A stretch of DNA of 64,000 bases from Chitinophagaceae bacterium IBVUCB2 (GCA_002127295.1 NFUV01000002.1:434001-498000); one strand, 5' to 3'. Positions 23,867 through 32,765 are shown, numbered from the stretch's first letter. Numbers and translations: made by a program. Notes: a model not told the origin generated them from the letters alone.

Positions 23867-25069
23867 ATGGAACAACAACAGCTAGAAATGCCCGCAATTG
23901 TGGAACTCCCGAAAACCACAATAGCAAAGGCTTTCTTCCGAATAAACAAGTTTCACCATTTTCACGAGGATGCAAACATTAATTATCAGCTTAACAGATT
24001 CCTTATATCTGGTTTGGAAGAAGTGTTTGCTGAGATTGGACACAACGTTGAAACTTTTGATGATTGGAAGAAACTGTTTTGTGCTAAAGCTGCCGGTTTT
24101 GAAAAAGAGGGAAATATGGATTATGCAATGGGGCTATACCGTGCTGCTGAATTTTTTATGGACCCTGCCGACCCTAATAGGAAGATGATTTCTGAAAAGT
24201 ATTTGCATTTTTTCTACCAATCGAAAGGGGGAAAAAACCTTGAACGGATTTCGGTTCCTTATGGAAATAATAATCTGCATGGTTTCAGGTTAACGCCAAC
24301 CATACCCACTAAGGGCATCATCCTCATACATGGCGGATTTGATTCTTATAGTGAAGAATTTTATACAATTGGTGCGGCTATGTGTGAATATGGTTACGAA
24401 GTAATAATGTTTGATGGGCCTGGTCAAGGCTCAACGCTGATGTTTGAGAAAGTACCCATGACATACGAATGGGAAAAGCCGATTGCAGCCGTTCTGGATT
24501 TTATCGAAGCCGAAAATGTAACGTTGATTGGCATGAGTCTTGGCGGCTACCTTGCTTTGAGGGCTGCATCATTGGAACCCCGGATAAAAAGGGTAATTGC
24601 ATATGATGTAATGCTTGACTTTTTCGCCTGTGTTACATCAAGAAGAGGTAAGGTTGCAGCGTATCTCATTAAAGGACTTATAGGCCTGAGATTGTCTTTT
24701 GTTCTTAATGCTTTTGCAATGGTGATGATGAAAAGGGATATGTACTCACAGTGGGGTATCGCTCAGGGTATGCATGTTATGGGGTGTAAAACGCCTTATG
24801 AATTCTTTTTTAAATTAAAGAAATATAATGGATACTCAATTTCAGGTGGAGTGAAAGCAGATGTCCTGATCATGGCTGGAGCGGAAGATCATTTCGTACC
24901 AATAGAGCAATTTTATAAGCAATTGAAACTGCTAACGGTTGCAAACTCTATCACAGGTCGCATCTTCTCTGTGCAGGAGCAGGCTCAATCACATTGCCAG
25001 ATTGGAAATCTTGGGTTGGCGGCTGAGTATATGCTTGGTTGGATTGAAGAACACTCTTTTACCAATTAA
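23867..25069 (+). CDS. Alpha/beta hydrolase
   Basis: 400 aa with a helical N-terminal cap region of about 140 residues, then a hydrolase core. Nucleophile elbow GMSLGG (Ser near 224), acid in GAEDHFVP (Asp near 341) and His in QSHCQIG (near 376) form a plausible triad, and an oxyanion-type HGGFDSYSEEF precedes it. The layout resembles DUF1100/FrsA-like and pseudooxynicotine-hydrolase-like enzymes. The substrate is unknown. No signal peptide. Confidence 0.8.
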   Translation: MEQQQLEMPAIVELPKTTIAKAFFRINKFHHFHEDANINYQLNRFLISGLEEVFAEIGHNVETFDDWKKLFCAKAAGFEKEGNMDYAMGLYRAAEFFMDPADPNRKMISEKYLHFFYQSKGGKNLERISVPYGNNNLHGFRLTPTIPTKGIILIHGGFDSYSEEFYTIGAAMCEYGYEVIMFDGPGQGSTLMFEKVPMTYEWEKPIAAVLDFIEAENVTLIGMSLGGYLALRAASLEPRIKRVIAYDVMLDFFACVTSRRGKVAAYLIKGLIGLRLSFVLNAFAMVMMKRDMYSQWGIAQGMHVMGCKTPYEFFFKLKKYNGYSISGGVKADVLIMAGAEDHFVPIEQFYKQLKLLTVANSITGRIFSVQEQAQSHCQIGNLGLAAEYMLGWIEEHSFTN

Positions 25070-25107
25070 ACAAACTCAAAATAATTAATCAGGCAAAATA
25101 ACTTCAA

Positions 25108-25833
25108 ATGACAAAACTAGAAAATATTCCAACATCGTCACCCCAAGAATTTTCTAAGAAAAAATGCAACGAAGAATTGACTGCATTTCGCAAAAAGCTT
25201 TTTGAACTGCAAAATATATTTTATGCCGATGGACGTTTTGGACTACTCATTATTTTTCAAGGTGTTGATACATCGGGAAAAGACGGAACTATTCGCCATG
25301 TGATGACGTGCATGAACCCAATGGGGGTACAGGTAAAATCTTTTAAACAGCCGACTGAGGAAGAAATGAAGCATGATTTTCTCTGGCGGGTATATCCGCA
25401 TTTCCCTGCCAAAGGAATGATAGAAGTTTTTAACCGTTCTTATTATGAAGACATTCTTGTTCCATCTATCGAAGAGAAACTTTCAAAAGAAGAACTTCGC
25501 CACCGATGTCAGTTAATCAACAGTTTGGAGCAGCATCTTGAATTGAGTAATACTCATGTACTGAAATTCTTTCTGCACATTTCAAAAGAAGAACAAAAAC
25601 AGCGAATTAAAGAACGATTAACTCAGCCGCAAAAACGATGGAAATATAAAAAAGAAGATGAGGTGGCAGCAGACAGGTGGTCTGATTACATGGATGTGTA
25701 TGAGATGATCATTAACAAATGTAATAAGCATCCGTGGCATATTATACCGGCAGACAAACGATGGCATCGCAACTTTGCCGTTGCAAAAGTTCTAACGGAT
25801 CACCTTGAATCACTTCATCTGAAATTTCCTTAA
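25108..25833 (+). CDS. ppk2: Polyphosphate kinase 2 family protein
   Basis: 241 aa with the PPK2 signatures: Walker A-like GVDTSGKDGTIRHV, then VKSFKQPTEEE, HDFLWRVYPHFPAKGMIEVF, NRSYYEDILVP and KRWKYKKEDEVAADRW. PPK2 enzymes transfer phosphate between polyphosphate and nucleotides. The single-domain form usually phosphorylates AMP or ADP with polyphosphate as donor, giving ATP when respiration is limited. Cytosolic. Its company (GAPDH, alcohol dehydrogenases) fits an energy-stress group. Confidence 0.87.
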   Translation: MTKLENIPTSSPQEFSKKKCNEELTAFRKKLFELQNIFYADGRFGLLIIFQGVDTSGKDGTIRHVMTCMNPMGVQVKSFKQPTEEEMKHDFLWRVYPHFPAKGMIEVFNRSYYEDILVPSIEEKLSKEELRHRCQLINSLEQHLELSNTHVLKFFLHISKEEQKQRIKERLTQPQKRWKYKKEDEVAADRWSDYMDVYEMIINKCNKHPWHIIPADKRWHRNFAVAKVLTDHLESLHLKFP

Positions 25834-25889
25834 TTATAAAATCAAACATTAAACGACATTAATTTCAAAAAGTAAAACAATTAAAGATT

Positions 25890-26095
25890 ATGAAAACAAG
25901 CATTATTAATGTACAAGACATGCTGTCCGTATTAAGCGTAGAAGAAGTGGAAAAACGGATTAACGAGGTGCCGGGTGTCGAAAGCGTTACAGTGAATTTC
26001 GCTGCTGAGAACGCCACAGTGCGTTACGACGAAACCCGTCTGGAGGCCACTGATATCAAATCTGCAGTGCGCCAAAAAAGTTATGGGTCTGATGC
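25890..26095 (+). repeat. Tandem duplication, unit 1
   Basis: This stretch and 26356-26561 encode the same SxxS HMA-like domain and are similar at base level, including long identical runs such as GAAAGCGTTACA and TTACGACGAAACCCGTCTGG. The short leader AATTAAAGATTATGAAAAC is also shared. It is evidence for a duplicated start region in front of the ATPase gene. Confidence 0.75.
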
Positions 26096-26318
26096 GCCGG
26101 AGCAACCGGAAGTCAAGCCTATAGAAGATAAAGCGGAAGCCCCGGCAACACCGTCTGTAGTCAAACCCCCGGAGGAAAAGGACAAGACTGAAACCATGCC
26201 TCCTGCAAATAAAGAAAAGGCAGAAGAACATGCCGGTCACAAAAAGGATGAAATGCCGGAAGATAAGGGGGCGGATTCCACTGAGCCTACACCAGCTACA
26301 AATGCAGACAAACTTTGA
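25890..26318 (+). CDS. HMA-like protein with SxxS in place of CxxC
   Basis: 142 aa. Residues 1-68 have the HMA beta-alpha-beta pattern (INEVPGVESVTVNFAAENAT, VRYDETRLEATDIKSAV), but the metal loop reads MLSVLS, so both Cys of CxxC are Ser. The remainder is a Pro/Glu/Lys-rich disordered tail with one HAGHKK. It is nearly a copy of the N-terminus of the ATPase that follows (about four of five bases identical over 200 bases), so it arose by tandem duplication. It probably does not bind Cu(I) in the normal way. Confidence 0.72.
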   Translation: MKTSIINVQDMLSVLSVEEVEKRINEVPGVESVTVNFAAENATVRYDETRLEATDIKSAVRQKSYGSDAPEQPEVKPIEDKAEAPATPSVVKPPEEKDKTETMPPANKEKAEEHAGHKKDEMPEDKGADSTEPTPATNADKL

Positions 26319-26355
26319 TGGCGCAGGCATTTTAAATATAAAAGAATTAAAGATT

Positions 26356-26561
26356 ATGAAAACGAGCAATATCAATGTACACGACATGCTATCAGTATGG
26401 AGCGTTGAGGAAGTGGAAAAACATATTGGCGAGGTGCCGGGTGTTGAAAGCGTTACACTGAATTACGCTACAGGAACCGCCACTGTCCGTTACGACGAAA
26501 CCCGTCTGGAAGTTGCCGATATCAAGTCTGCCGTGCGACAAAAAAGTTATGAGTCATTTAA
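26356..26561 (+). repeat. Tandem duplication, unit 2
   Basis: Second copy of the SxxS HMA-like coding unit, here fused to the ATPase. The metal loop reads MLSVWS. See 25890-26095. Confidence 0.75.
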
Positions 26562-28914
26562 GCCGGAAGACCCGGCAAAACCACTGGTTGTAGAACCGCC
26601 AGAAGAAAAAGACAAGCCTGAAACCAAACTTCCTCCCGACGAAAACCCTGATGCAACTCCGCCACTCCCCTTGGCAGGTAAACCAACAGAAGATAAAGCG
26701 GAAACTCCGGCAACGCCACCCATAGAGAAACAGCCAGAAGAAAAAGCGGAAACGCCACCGGATGTTAAACCACAGGAAGAAAAAGATAAGACAGATACTG
26801 GGAAGCCAGCAACTATGGATCATTCCAAAATGGATCACTCTAAGCACGGAAATGCCCCAATGGGTATGGAAGGACATGACCATAATATGATGATAGCCGA
26901 TTTTAAAAAAAGATTTTATGTGGTGTTGATACTAACCATTCCCATCATGCTTTTATCCATGATGATTCAAAAGTTCTTAGGAGTAGATTGGCAATTTACA
27001 GGTTCTCAATATATCTTGTTTGCTTTATCAAGCGTCGTATTTTTTTATGGTGGCTGGCCTTTTTTAAAAGGATTTGTGAATGAAGTAAAAACGAAGAGCC
27101 CGGGCATGATGATTTTGATTGGCTTTGCCATCACAGTGGCCTACATCTACAGTGTAGCCATTGTATTTGGTTTGCAGGGCATGGATTTTTTTTGGGAGTT
27201 GTCAACACTTATTCTCATCATGCTTTTGGGGCATTGGATAGAAATGAAATCCATTGCAGGAGCATCAAGAGAGTTGGAGTTGCTGGTAAAGCTGATGCCA
27301 TCCGATGCACACATGGTAATGCCGGATATGGTGCATGATGTAAAGACTGAAACGCTAAAAGAGAACGATATTATTTTGGTGAAACCCGGCGAAAAAGTGG
27401 CAGCCGATGGAATAATACTGGAAGGTGAAAGTTATTTGAATGAATCAATGCTGACCGGTGAATCAAAACCGGTGAAAAAAATAAAAGGTGAAAAAGTAAT
27501 TGCAGGAGCAATTAATGGAAATGGTTCAATAAAAGTTACCGTTTCTCATGCCGCAAAAGATTCTTATCTCTCCCAGGTAATAAAGTTGGTAGAGGATGCA
27601 CAAAAATCAAAATCAAAAACACAATTGCTGGCAGATACGGCTGCAAAATGGCTAACCGTAATTGCAATAGTGGCAGGTATTAGCACATTTTTATTTTGGT
27701 ATTTAACAGGGCAATCATTGGCGTTTGCAATGGAAAGAATGGTAACAGTAATTGTTATTTGTTGTCCTCATGCTCTGGGATTGGCAGTGCCTTTAGTAGT
27801 TGCAAAATCAACAGCTTTGTCGGCGAAAAATGGTTTGCTGATTAAAAACAGAACAGCATTTGAAAATGCCAGAAAAATAACCACTATTGTTTTTGATAAA
27901 ACAGGTACACTTACTGTAGGCAAATTTGAAGTGTCAAAAATCGTATCGCTGAAAAAAGAATTAAACGAAAATGAAATTATTCGTTTGGCATCTGCATTAG
28001 AACAAAAATCGGAACATCCTATTGCTACCGGAATTCTGCAAAAAGTAAAAGATTTGAAACTGGCTATTCCCGCCACAGAAAATTTTAACGCCATCACCGG
28101 CAAAGGTGTTGAAGCAACAGTAGAAGGTAAAAAGATATTAGTAGTTAGTCCCGGTTATTTAAAAGAAAATAATATGGCTGTTCCCGGCGACTTTAAAGCC
28201 AATGATACGGAAACGGTTGTGTTTGTAATTATCAATAATGACCTGGCAGGATATATTGCTTTGTCGGATGAGATACGGCCTGAATCAGCAGAAGCCATTA
28301 AAACGTTGAAACAAAACAAAATCAAATCAATATTGCTTACAGGCGATAACAATAAAGTAGCAAAAAGTGTTAGCGAAACTATAGGCATGGATAGTTTCTT
28401 TGGCGAAGTATTGCCTCATCAAAAATTAGAAAAAATAAAAGAGTTGCAAAGCAAAGGTGAGTTTGTCGCCATGACAGGGGATGGAGTAAATGATGCACCC
28501 GCATTAGCAATTGCAGATGTTGGCATCGCAGTTGGTAGTGGTAGCGATATTGCTGCCGAAACCGCAGGTATCATTCTGGTAAACAGCAACCCAAAAGATG
28601 TGGTTAATTTGATCTTATTTGGCAAAGCCACTTATCGGAAAATGATTCAGAATTTAATATGGGCAACAGGTTACAATGTAGTGGCACTGCCATTGGCAGC
28701 TGGAGTACTATATAAACAAGGTATTTTATTAAGCCCTGCCATAGCCGCTGTATTTATGGCTTTAAGCACGGTAGTTGTTGCTATCAATGCAAGTATGTTA
28801 AAAGTGAAGAAAAATACTAATGCTAAGAGCAAAGAGGAGCCAAAACTTGAAGCAAATGCTGAACCTAAGCCTGAAACCAAAGAGGAGCCTAAACCTAAAG
28901 TTAATGATGAGTAA
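26356..28914 (+). CDS. copB: Copper-type P1B ATPase with CPH motif (CopB-like)
   Basis: 852 aa from ATG 26356, chosen because its leader equals that of the duplicate at 25890; a frame from 26230 overlaps that gene. SxxS HMA-like domain (1-68), Pro/Glu/Lys-rich linker, His/Met segment MDHSKMDHSKHG near 154, then the ATPase core. Membrane motif CCPHALGLAVP near 470 (CPH), phosphorylation DKTGTLTVG near 514, HP motif in EHPIATGI, and TGDGVNDAPA near 708. CPH pumps belong to the P1B-3 type, exporting Cu(II), Cu(I) or Ag(I). The C-terminus is again a charged Lys/Pro/Glu tail. Confidence 0.88.
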   Translation: MKTSNINVHDMLSVWSVEEVEKHIGEVPGVESVTLNYATGTATVRYDETRLEVADIKSAVRQKSYESFKPEDPAKPLVVEPPEEKDKPETKLPPDENPDATPPLPLAGKPTEDKAETPATPPIEKQPEEKAETPPDVKPQEEKDKTDTGKPATMDHSKMDHSKHGNAPMGMEGHDHNMMIADFKKRFYVVLILTIPIMLLSMMIQKFLGVDWQFTGSQYILFALSSVVFFYGGWPFLKGFVNEVKTKSPGMMILIGFAITVAYIYSVAIVFGLQGMDFFWELSTLILIMLLGHWIEMKSIAGASRELELLVKLMPSDAHMVMPDMVHDVKTETLKENDIILVKPGEKVAADGIILEGESYLNESMLTGESKPVKKIKGEKVIAGAINGNGSIKVTVSHAAKDSYLSQVIKLVEDAQKSKSKTQLLADTAAKWLTVIAIVAGISTFLFWYLTGQSLAFAMERMVTVIVICCPHALGLAVPLVVAKSTALSAKNGLLIKNRTAFENARKITTIVFDKTGTLTVGKFEVSKIVSLKKELNENEIIRLASALEQKSEHPIATGILQKVKDLKLAIPATENFNAITGKGVEATVEGKKILVVSPGYLKENNMAVPGDFKANDTETVVFVIINNDLAGYIALSDEIRPESAEAIKTLKQNKIKSILLTGDNNKVAKSVSETIGMDSFFGEVLPHQKLEKIKELQSKGEFVAMTGDGVNDAPALAIADVGIAVGSGSDIAAETAGIILVNSNPKDVVNLILFGKATYRKMIQNLIWATGYNVVALPLAAGVLYKQGILLSPAIAAVFMALSTVVVAINASMLKVKKNTNAKSKEEPKLEANAEPKPETKEEPKPKVNDE

Positions 28915-28965
28915 TACTAGTAAAATGAAAAAAAGTCAAACTAACCTTCGGTAATTGTTAAGCAG

Positions 28966-29502
28966 ATGAACAATCTAAAACCTATAATTTTTTTAATACC
29001 TGTTATTGCTTTGGTTTTTACAGGCATATTATATTTCTATTTTTTAAAAAAAGCTACAAATAAAAATATTTTTAAAAGGTTGGTTTTTACAATTACTGTT
29101 ATTGCTCTTCTGCTAAATCTGATATGGGAACTAGTCCAAATGCCTTTGTATAGAGATTCTTCATTTACCATAGGGCATATAGCTTTTTGTGCTTTAGCTT
29201 CGGTTGCAGATGCTCTTATGGTTCTGCTTCTATACTTTGGCGTTGCTCTTATATTTAGAAACTCACTTTGGATTCAACATTTAAAATGGCAGCAAATTGC
29301 TATTGTTATTTTGACAGGTGGCACAGGAGCAGTTCTTTCAGAAATGCGGCATTTATCATCAGGAAGCTGGGCTTATGATAACTCGATGCCGCTTATTCCT
29401 GTTGTTAATGTTGGTATAGCCCCCGTATTACAATTTATGATACTGCCTCTGATTATTTATTTTTTAAGTTTTAGCCGCTTAAAATTATCAGATAAAATAT
29501 AA
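28966..29502 (+). CDS. Hypothetical integral membrane protein
   Basis: 178 aa with five or so hydrophobic helices and few charges. Distinctive pieces are LIWELVQMPLYRD after helix 2 and EMRHLSSGSWAYDNSMPLIP before the last helix. The family is not recognised. It ends 6 bases before the lgt-like gene, so the two are probably one transcript and could be linked in envelope work. Confidence 0.62.
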   Translation: MNNLKPIIFLIPVIALVFTGILYFYFLKKATNKNIFKRLVFTITVIALLLNLIWELVQMPLYRDSSFTIGHIAFCALASVADALMVLLLYFGVALIFRNSLWIQHLKWQQIAIVILTGGTGAVLSEMRHLSSGSWAYDNSMPLIPVVNVGIAPVLQFMILPLIIYFLSFSRLKLSDKI

Positions 29503-29508
29503 AAACTA

Positions 29509-30333
29509 ATGCAATTTTTTCTGCAAATTAACTGGAATATAAACCCTGAGATATTCAGGATTGGCGGGTTTGCACTCAGGTACTATTCTTTAATGTTTGT
29601 TTTCGCTTTTTTCTTTAGCTATTCTTTGCTTTCAAAAATTTATAAAAAGGAAAACGTTTCTCTCACACTGCTGAACAAGCTATCACTTTATATTTTTATT
29701 GGAACAATTGCCGGGGCCCGGTTAGGGCATACTTTGTTTTATGAGTTTGGATATTATAAGCATCACCTATTGGAAATCATCTTGCCATTTAGTATTACAA
29801 ATGGAAAATTTGAGCTGACAGGATACCAAGGGTTGGCCAGTCATGGAGCTGCAATTGGGATAATTATTGCGGTTGTCTGGTATTGCCGCAAATTTAAACA
29901 ATCATTTTTACGGATCATGGACAGGCTTGTAATTGTTGTAGCCCTTTCTGCATTTTTTATCCGGATTGGCAATCTTTTTAATTCGGAAATTATTGGAAAA
30001 CCGAGCAATGCTTCCTGGGCTTTTATTTTTGAAAGAGAGGATATGGTTCCCCGGCATCCTGCACAATTATACGAGGCAATACTATACCTTTTCATTTTCG
30101 CTATTCTTTTGTTTTTATACAAAGACAATGTACAAAAACGCAGAGATGGCTTTCTTTTTGGATGTTTTTTGACTATGCTGTTTACTGTCAGGTTCCTGGT
30201 GGAGTTTGTAAAAGAGAATCAGGAATCTTTTGAAAAGATGATGGCAATAAATATGGGACAAATACTAAGTATTCCTTTTATTCTCATCGGCTTATATCTA
30301 ATAGCTTCAAAATCAAAGCTTAATAAGGGTTAA
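29509..30333 (+). CDS. lgt: Prolipoprotein diacylglyceryl transferase
   Basis: 274 aa, seven hydrophobic segments. Family residues are visible: the essential His in GLASHGAAIG, the Arg/Asn signature RIGNLFNSEIIGKP, RHPAQLYEA, and the late Arg in VRFLVEFVKE. Lgt attaches diacylglycerol to the lipobox Cys of prolipoproteins in the inner membrane. This is presumably a second copy beside the essential chromosomal gene. It sits just before three predicted lipoproteins (30448, 30955, 31457), and the window holds many more. Confidence 0.85.
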   Translation: MQFFLQINWNINPEIFRIGGFALRYYSLMFVFAFFFSYSLLSKIYKKENVSLTLLNKLSLYIFIGTIAGARLGHTLFYEFGYYKHHLLEIILPFSITNGKFELTGYQGLASHGAAIGIIIAVVWYCRKFKQSFLRIMDRLVIVVALSAFFIRIGNLFNSEIIGKPSNASWAFIFEREDMVPRHPAQLYEAILYLFIFAILLFLYKDNVQKRRDGFLFGCFLTMLFTVRFLVEFVKENQESFEKMMAINMGQILSIPFILIGLYLIASKSKLNKG

Positions 30334-30447
30334 ACGAGCATAACCGATGCTAAAAAAATCAATAATAAATTCTATCTTACATTGCCAATTTTCTTTAACC
30401 CATATATCCAAGCCATTGAAATTCTTTTACATTAAAAGTCAAAAATT

Positions 30448-30927
30448 ATGAAAACAATTTGTATTTTATTTATAGCGGGTTTATTTATCGTAGCCTGCGA
30501 TAAAAAAAATGAACCCGCAGAAACTCTTCAGCAAGTTGATATTTCTGCTTCTGCTGGAATAACAAGTGAATTATCTGCGATGCGGCAATCTACAAATAAC
30601 CTTATTGCTGCTTCAAATTTAACGCAACGGCTCTATTGGGATAGTGCATACCATCATCATGATTCTTTGTTCTGGCATCATCATAATATATACCATCACA
30701 ATACTTACTCACATGATGACCACAGCCACCATTGGGTGCCTTACGACCCCACCGTTAACCATCATGGTCATCATCATCCCCAATATCCCGGACACCTGAA
30801 TGACTCACTGGTTACAACAACTAATAATCATCATCACACTAATTGTGAGCATCATCCGGGGCACCATATCTGTCACCATCACACAATGGATTCTTTGCAT
30901 CATGTACATAACTTGCATCACCCCTAA
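30448..30927 (+). CDS. Histidine-rich lipoprotein
   Basis: 159 aa. The lipoprotein signal ends FIVAC near residue 17, followed by a spacer of about 50 residues without His. From about residue 66 to the end there are about 33 His in runs such as YHHHD, NHHGHHHP and CHHHT, with two Cys. Such tails bind Zn, Ni, Co or Cu. It is probably on the periplasmic face of the outer or inner membrane. No known family name is claimed. Confidence 0.72.
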   Translation: MKTICILFIAGLFIVACDKKNEPAETLQQVDISASAGITSELSAMRQSTNNLIAASNLTQRLYWDSAYHHHDSLFWHHHNIYHHNTYSHDDHSHHWVPYDPTVNHHGHHHPQYPGHLNDSLVTTTNNHHHTNCEHHPGHHICHHHTMDSLHHVHNLHHP

Positions 30928-30954
30928 TTTTGCTGATATTTGGGAAAAAAGCAA

Positions 30955-31464
30955 ATGGTTCTAATACATAAAATTAGTGTGGCTTTACTATTTGGATTAT
31001 TAAGCTGCAACGAAGGGAATAAAGATAAAGTTGTTAGCATTATTGAGAAAGACAGGCCAATTGACAAAATCCGGCTAAAAGATTTAGATGGAACACCTAT
31101 CAACCTTGAAAAATACCAAGGGAAAACGGTTTTTATTAACTTTTGGGCCACCTGGTGCAAACCTTGTCTTAAAGAAATGCCTTCTATTGAAAAGGCCCAG
31201 CATATTCTACAGAATGAAAATGTTGTATTCTTATTGGCTTCAGCCGAAACTATTGAAGAGATTGACGCATTCAGAAAACTGCATTCTTACCCATTCAATT
31301 ATATTCAAATACAAAACAGCGAAGAATTAAGTATTGACGGCCTTCCGACAACTTTTATCTTTAACAAGAATGGCAGGTTGGTTTTTTTTGAATCTGGCTA
31401 TCGCAAGTGGGACGATAAGAGCAATATTGATACCATCCTTAAAATCATAAATACAAATGAATAA
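30955..31464 (+). CDS. TlpA-like thioredoxin-fold lipoprotein
   Basis: 169 aa from ATG 30955; a TTG five codons earlier is possible. Signal peptide with lipobox LLSC, then an AhpC/TSA-type thioredoxin fold with the active site FWATWCKPCLKEMPSIEKA. The cis-Pro loop is DGLPTTFIFNK. It is expected to act as a periplasmic thiol:disulphide reductant, like TlpA/ResA. Its 3' end overlaps the next gene, a lipoprotein with a CDCC motif, by 8 bases, so that protein is a candidate client. Confidence 0.83.
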   Translation: MVLIHKISVALLFGLLSCNEGNKDKVVSIIEKDRPIDKIRLKDLDGTPINLEKYQGKTVFINFWATWCKPCLKEMPSIEKAQHILQNENVVFLLASAETIEEIDAFRKLHSYPFNYIQIQNSEELSIDGLPTTFIFNKNGRLVFFESGYRKWDDKSNIDTILKIINTNE

Positions 31465-32686
31465 GTTATTAACTGCCTTATTATTTACCCTTGCAATATC
31501 TTCCTGTAACAATGCTTCAAAAGATTCTACAAAGGAAAAAGCTGAACCCAATCAAACTGCTAATTTAAGGGAGTTACAATCCCCTGCTGATACAGCCAGT
31601 GCCGAACCTTACCTTTTTACAGACAAAAATGGATTGGTGTACTTGTCATGGATTGAAAAAATAAAAGGAAAGAGTTTCTTGAAAATTTCTAAGTTCAATA
31701 ATGAGCAGTGGTCAGAACCAATGGTTATCAGTTCTGGTGATAATTGGTTTGTTAATTGGGCAGACTATCCACTGGTAGCTGCGGATGGAGCAAAAAATAT
31801 GATAGCACATTATTTAGAGAAAAGCGAAAAGGGCACTTATACCTACGATGTAAAAATTACCACTTCTGCTAATGAGGGAAAAAACTGGAGCGCTGCGAAA
31901 ATTTTGCATGATGATGGCAAGAAAGCGGAGCATGGTTTTGTTTCGATGATACCATACGGAGAAAACTATTTTATTTCATGGCTGGATGGAAGAAACTCAG
32001 TTATGGAAAGTGGCAAAGGACATAGTGAAGGTCATCATGGTCAAATGACAATTAGAGGTGCAGTAGTGGATAAGCAGGGAAATAAATCCAATGAGTGGGA
32101 ACTTGACAACCGTGTATGTGATTGCTGCCAGACCAGCGCTGCTATTACAGCAAATGGACCAGTTGTAGTTTATAGAGACAGGTCAGAAGAAGAAATACGG
32201 GACATATCAATTGTAAGATTTGTTGACAGCAAATGGACAGTTCCCAAACCAATATTTGCTGATAAATGGAAAATTGAAGGATGCCCCGTAAATGGCCCCA
32301 GGATTGATGCCATAGGCAATAATCTTGCGGTTGCATGGTTTACATCACCGGATAAGAATGCACAGGTAAATATTGTTTTCTCGAATGATGGCGGCGCCAC
32401 ATTCAACAGCCCTATCCGGATTGATGAAGGAAAAGGAATTGGCCGGGTGGATGTGGTAATGCTGGATAAGAATACTGCTGTTGTAAGCTGGATGGAGGGT
32501 TCTGTAATTAAGGCTGTAAAGGCTTATAGTAATGGTAAAAAGGAAGCTTCGTTTACCGTGGCCGCTTCAGCAGAATCAAGGTCAAGCGGCTTTCCGCAAA
32601 TGACAAAATCGGGCAATAATTTATTCTTTGCCTGGACGGATGAAAAGGATAAAACAATTAAGGTGGCAAGTATTTCTTTGTTATAG
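31457..32686 (+). CDS. Sialidase-like beta-propeller lipoprotein with CDCC motif
   Basis: 409 aa. Lipobox SSC near residue 17. The body is built of BNR-like beta-propeller blades (VFSNDGGATFNSPIRID is a good Asp-box; TSANEGKNWSAAKIL is another). A conserved Cys group lies mid-protein, NRVCDCCQTSAAI, followed by VVYRDRSEEEIRDIS and a later GCPVNGPRI. Sialidase activity is not implied; this subgroup has no known function. Overlap with the TlpA-like gene suggests that its Cys are kept reduced or loaded by that protein. Confidence 0.75.
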   Translation: MNKLLTALLFTLAISSCNNASKDSTKEKAEPNQTANLRELQSPADTASAEPYLFTDKNGLVYLSWIEKIKGKSFLKISKFNNEQWSEPMVISSGDNWFVNWADYPLVAADGAKNMIAHYLEKSEKGTYTYDVKITTSANEGKNWSAAKILHDDGKKAEHGFVSMIPYGENYFISWLDGRNSVMESGKGHSEGHHGQMTIRGAVVDKQGNKSNEWELDNRVCDCCQTSAAITANGPVVVYRDRSEEEIRDISIVRFVDSKWTVPKPIFADKWKIEGCPVNGPRIDAIGNNLAVAWFTSPDKNAQVNIVFSNDGGATFNSPIRIDEGKGIGRVDVVMLDKNTAVVSWMEGSVIKAVKAYSNGKKEASFTVAASAESRSSGFPQMTKSGNNLFFAWTDEKDKTIKVASISLL

Positions 32687-32720
32687 AAAAGACAAATCAA
32701 GACTTTCACAAACCCTTCTT

Positions 32721-32761
32721 TATTTAAGTATTTGCTTAAATAGTTATTTTCCCTATCTTTG
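32721..32761 (+). promoter_or_regulatory. Promoter and palindromic operator of the arsR/merTP operon
   Basis: A perfect inverted repeat, TATTTAAG-6-CTTAAATA, occupies 32721-32742. Inside it lies a -33 TTTG (32731-32734), and 19 bases on is the -7 box TATCTTTG (32754-32761). The ATG of the ArsR gene follows after only 4 bases, so transcription probably starts at or next to the start codon. The operator covers the -33 box, as expected for self-repression by ArsR. Confidence 0.75.
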
Positions 32762-32765
32762 CGGC

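Noticed and set aside
26230-26355. Upstream extension of the CPH ATPase to 26230
   Set aside because: It lies inside the preceding gene in another frame. The ATG at 26356 has the same leader and N-terminus as the duplicate at 25890.
31457-32686. True sialidase
   Set aside because: Asp-box blades are present, but the Arg triad and other catalytic residues of sialidases could not be seen. Only the propeller fold is supported.
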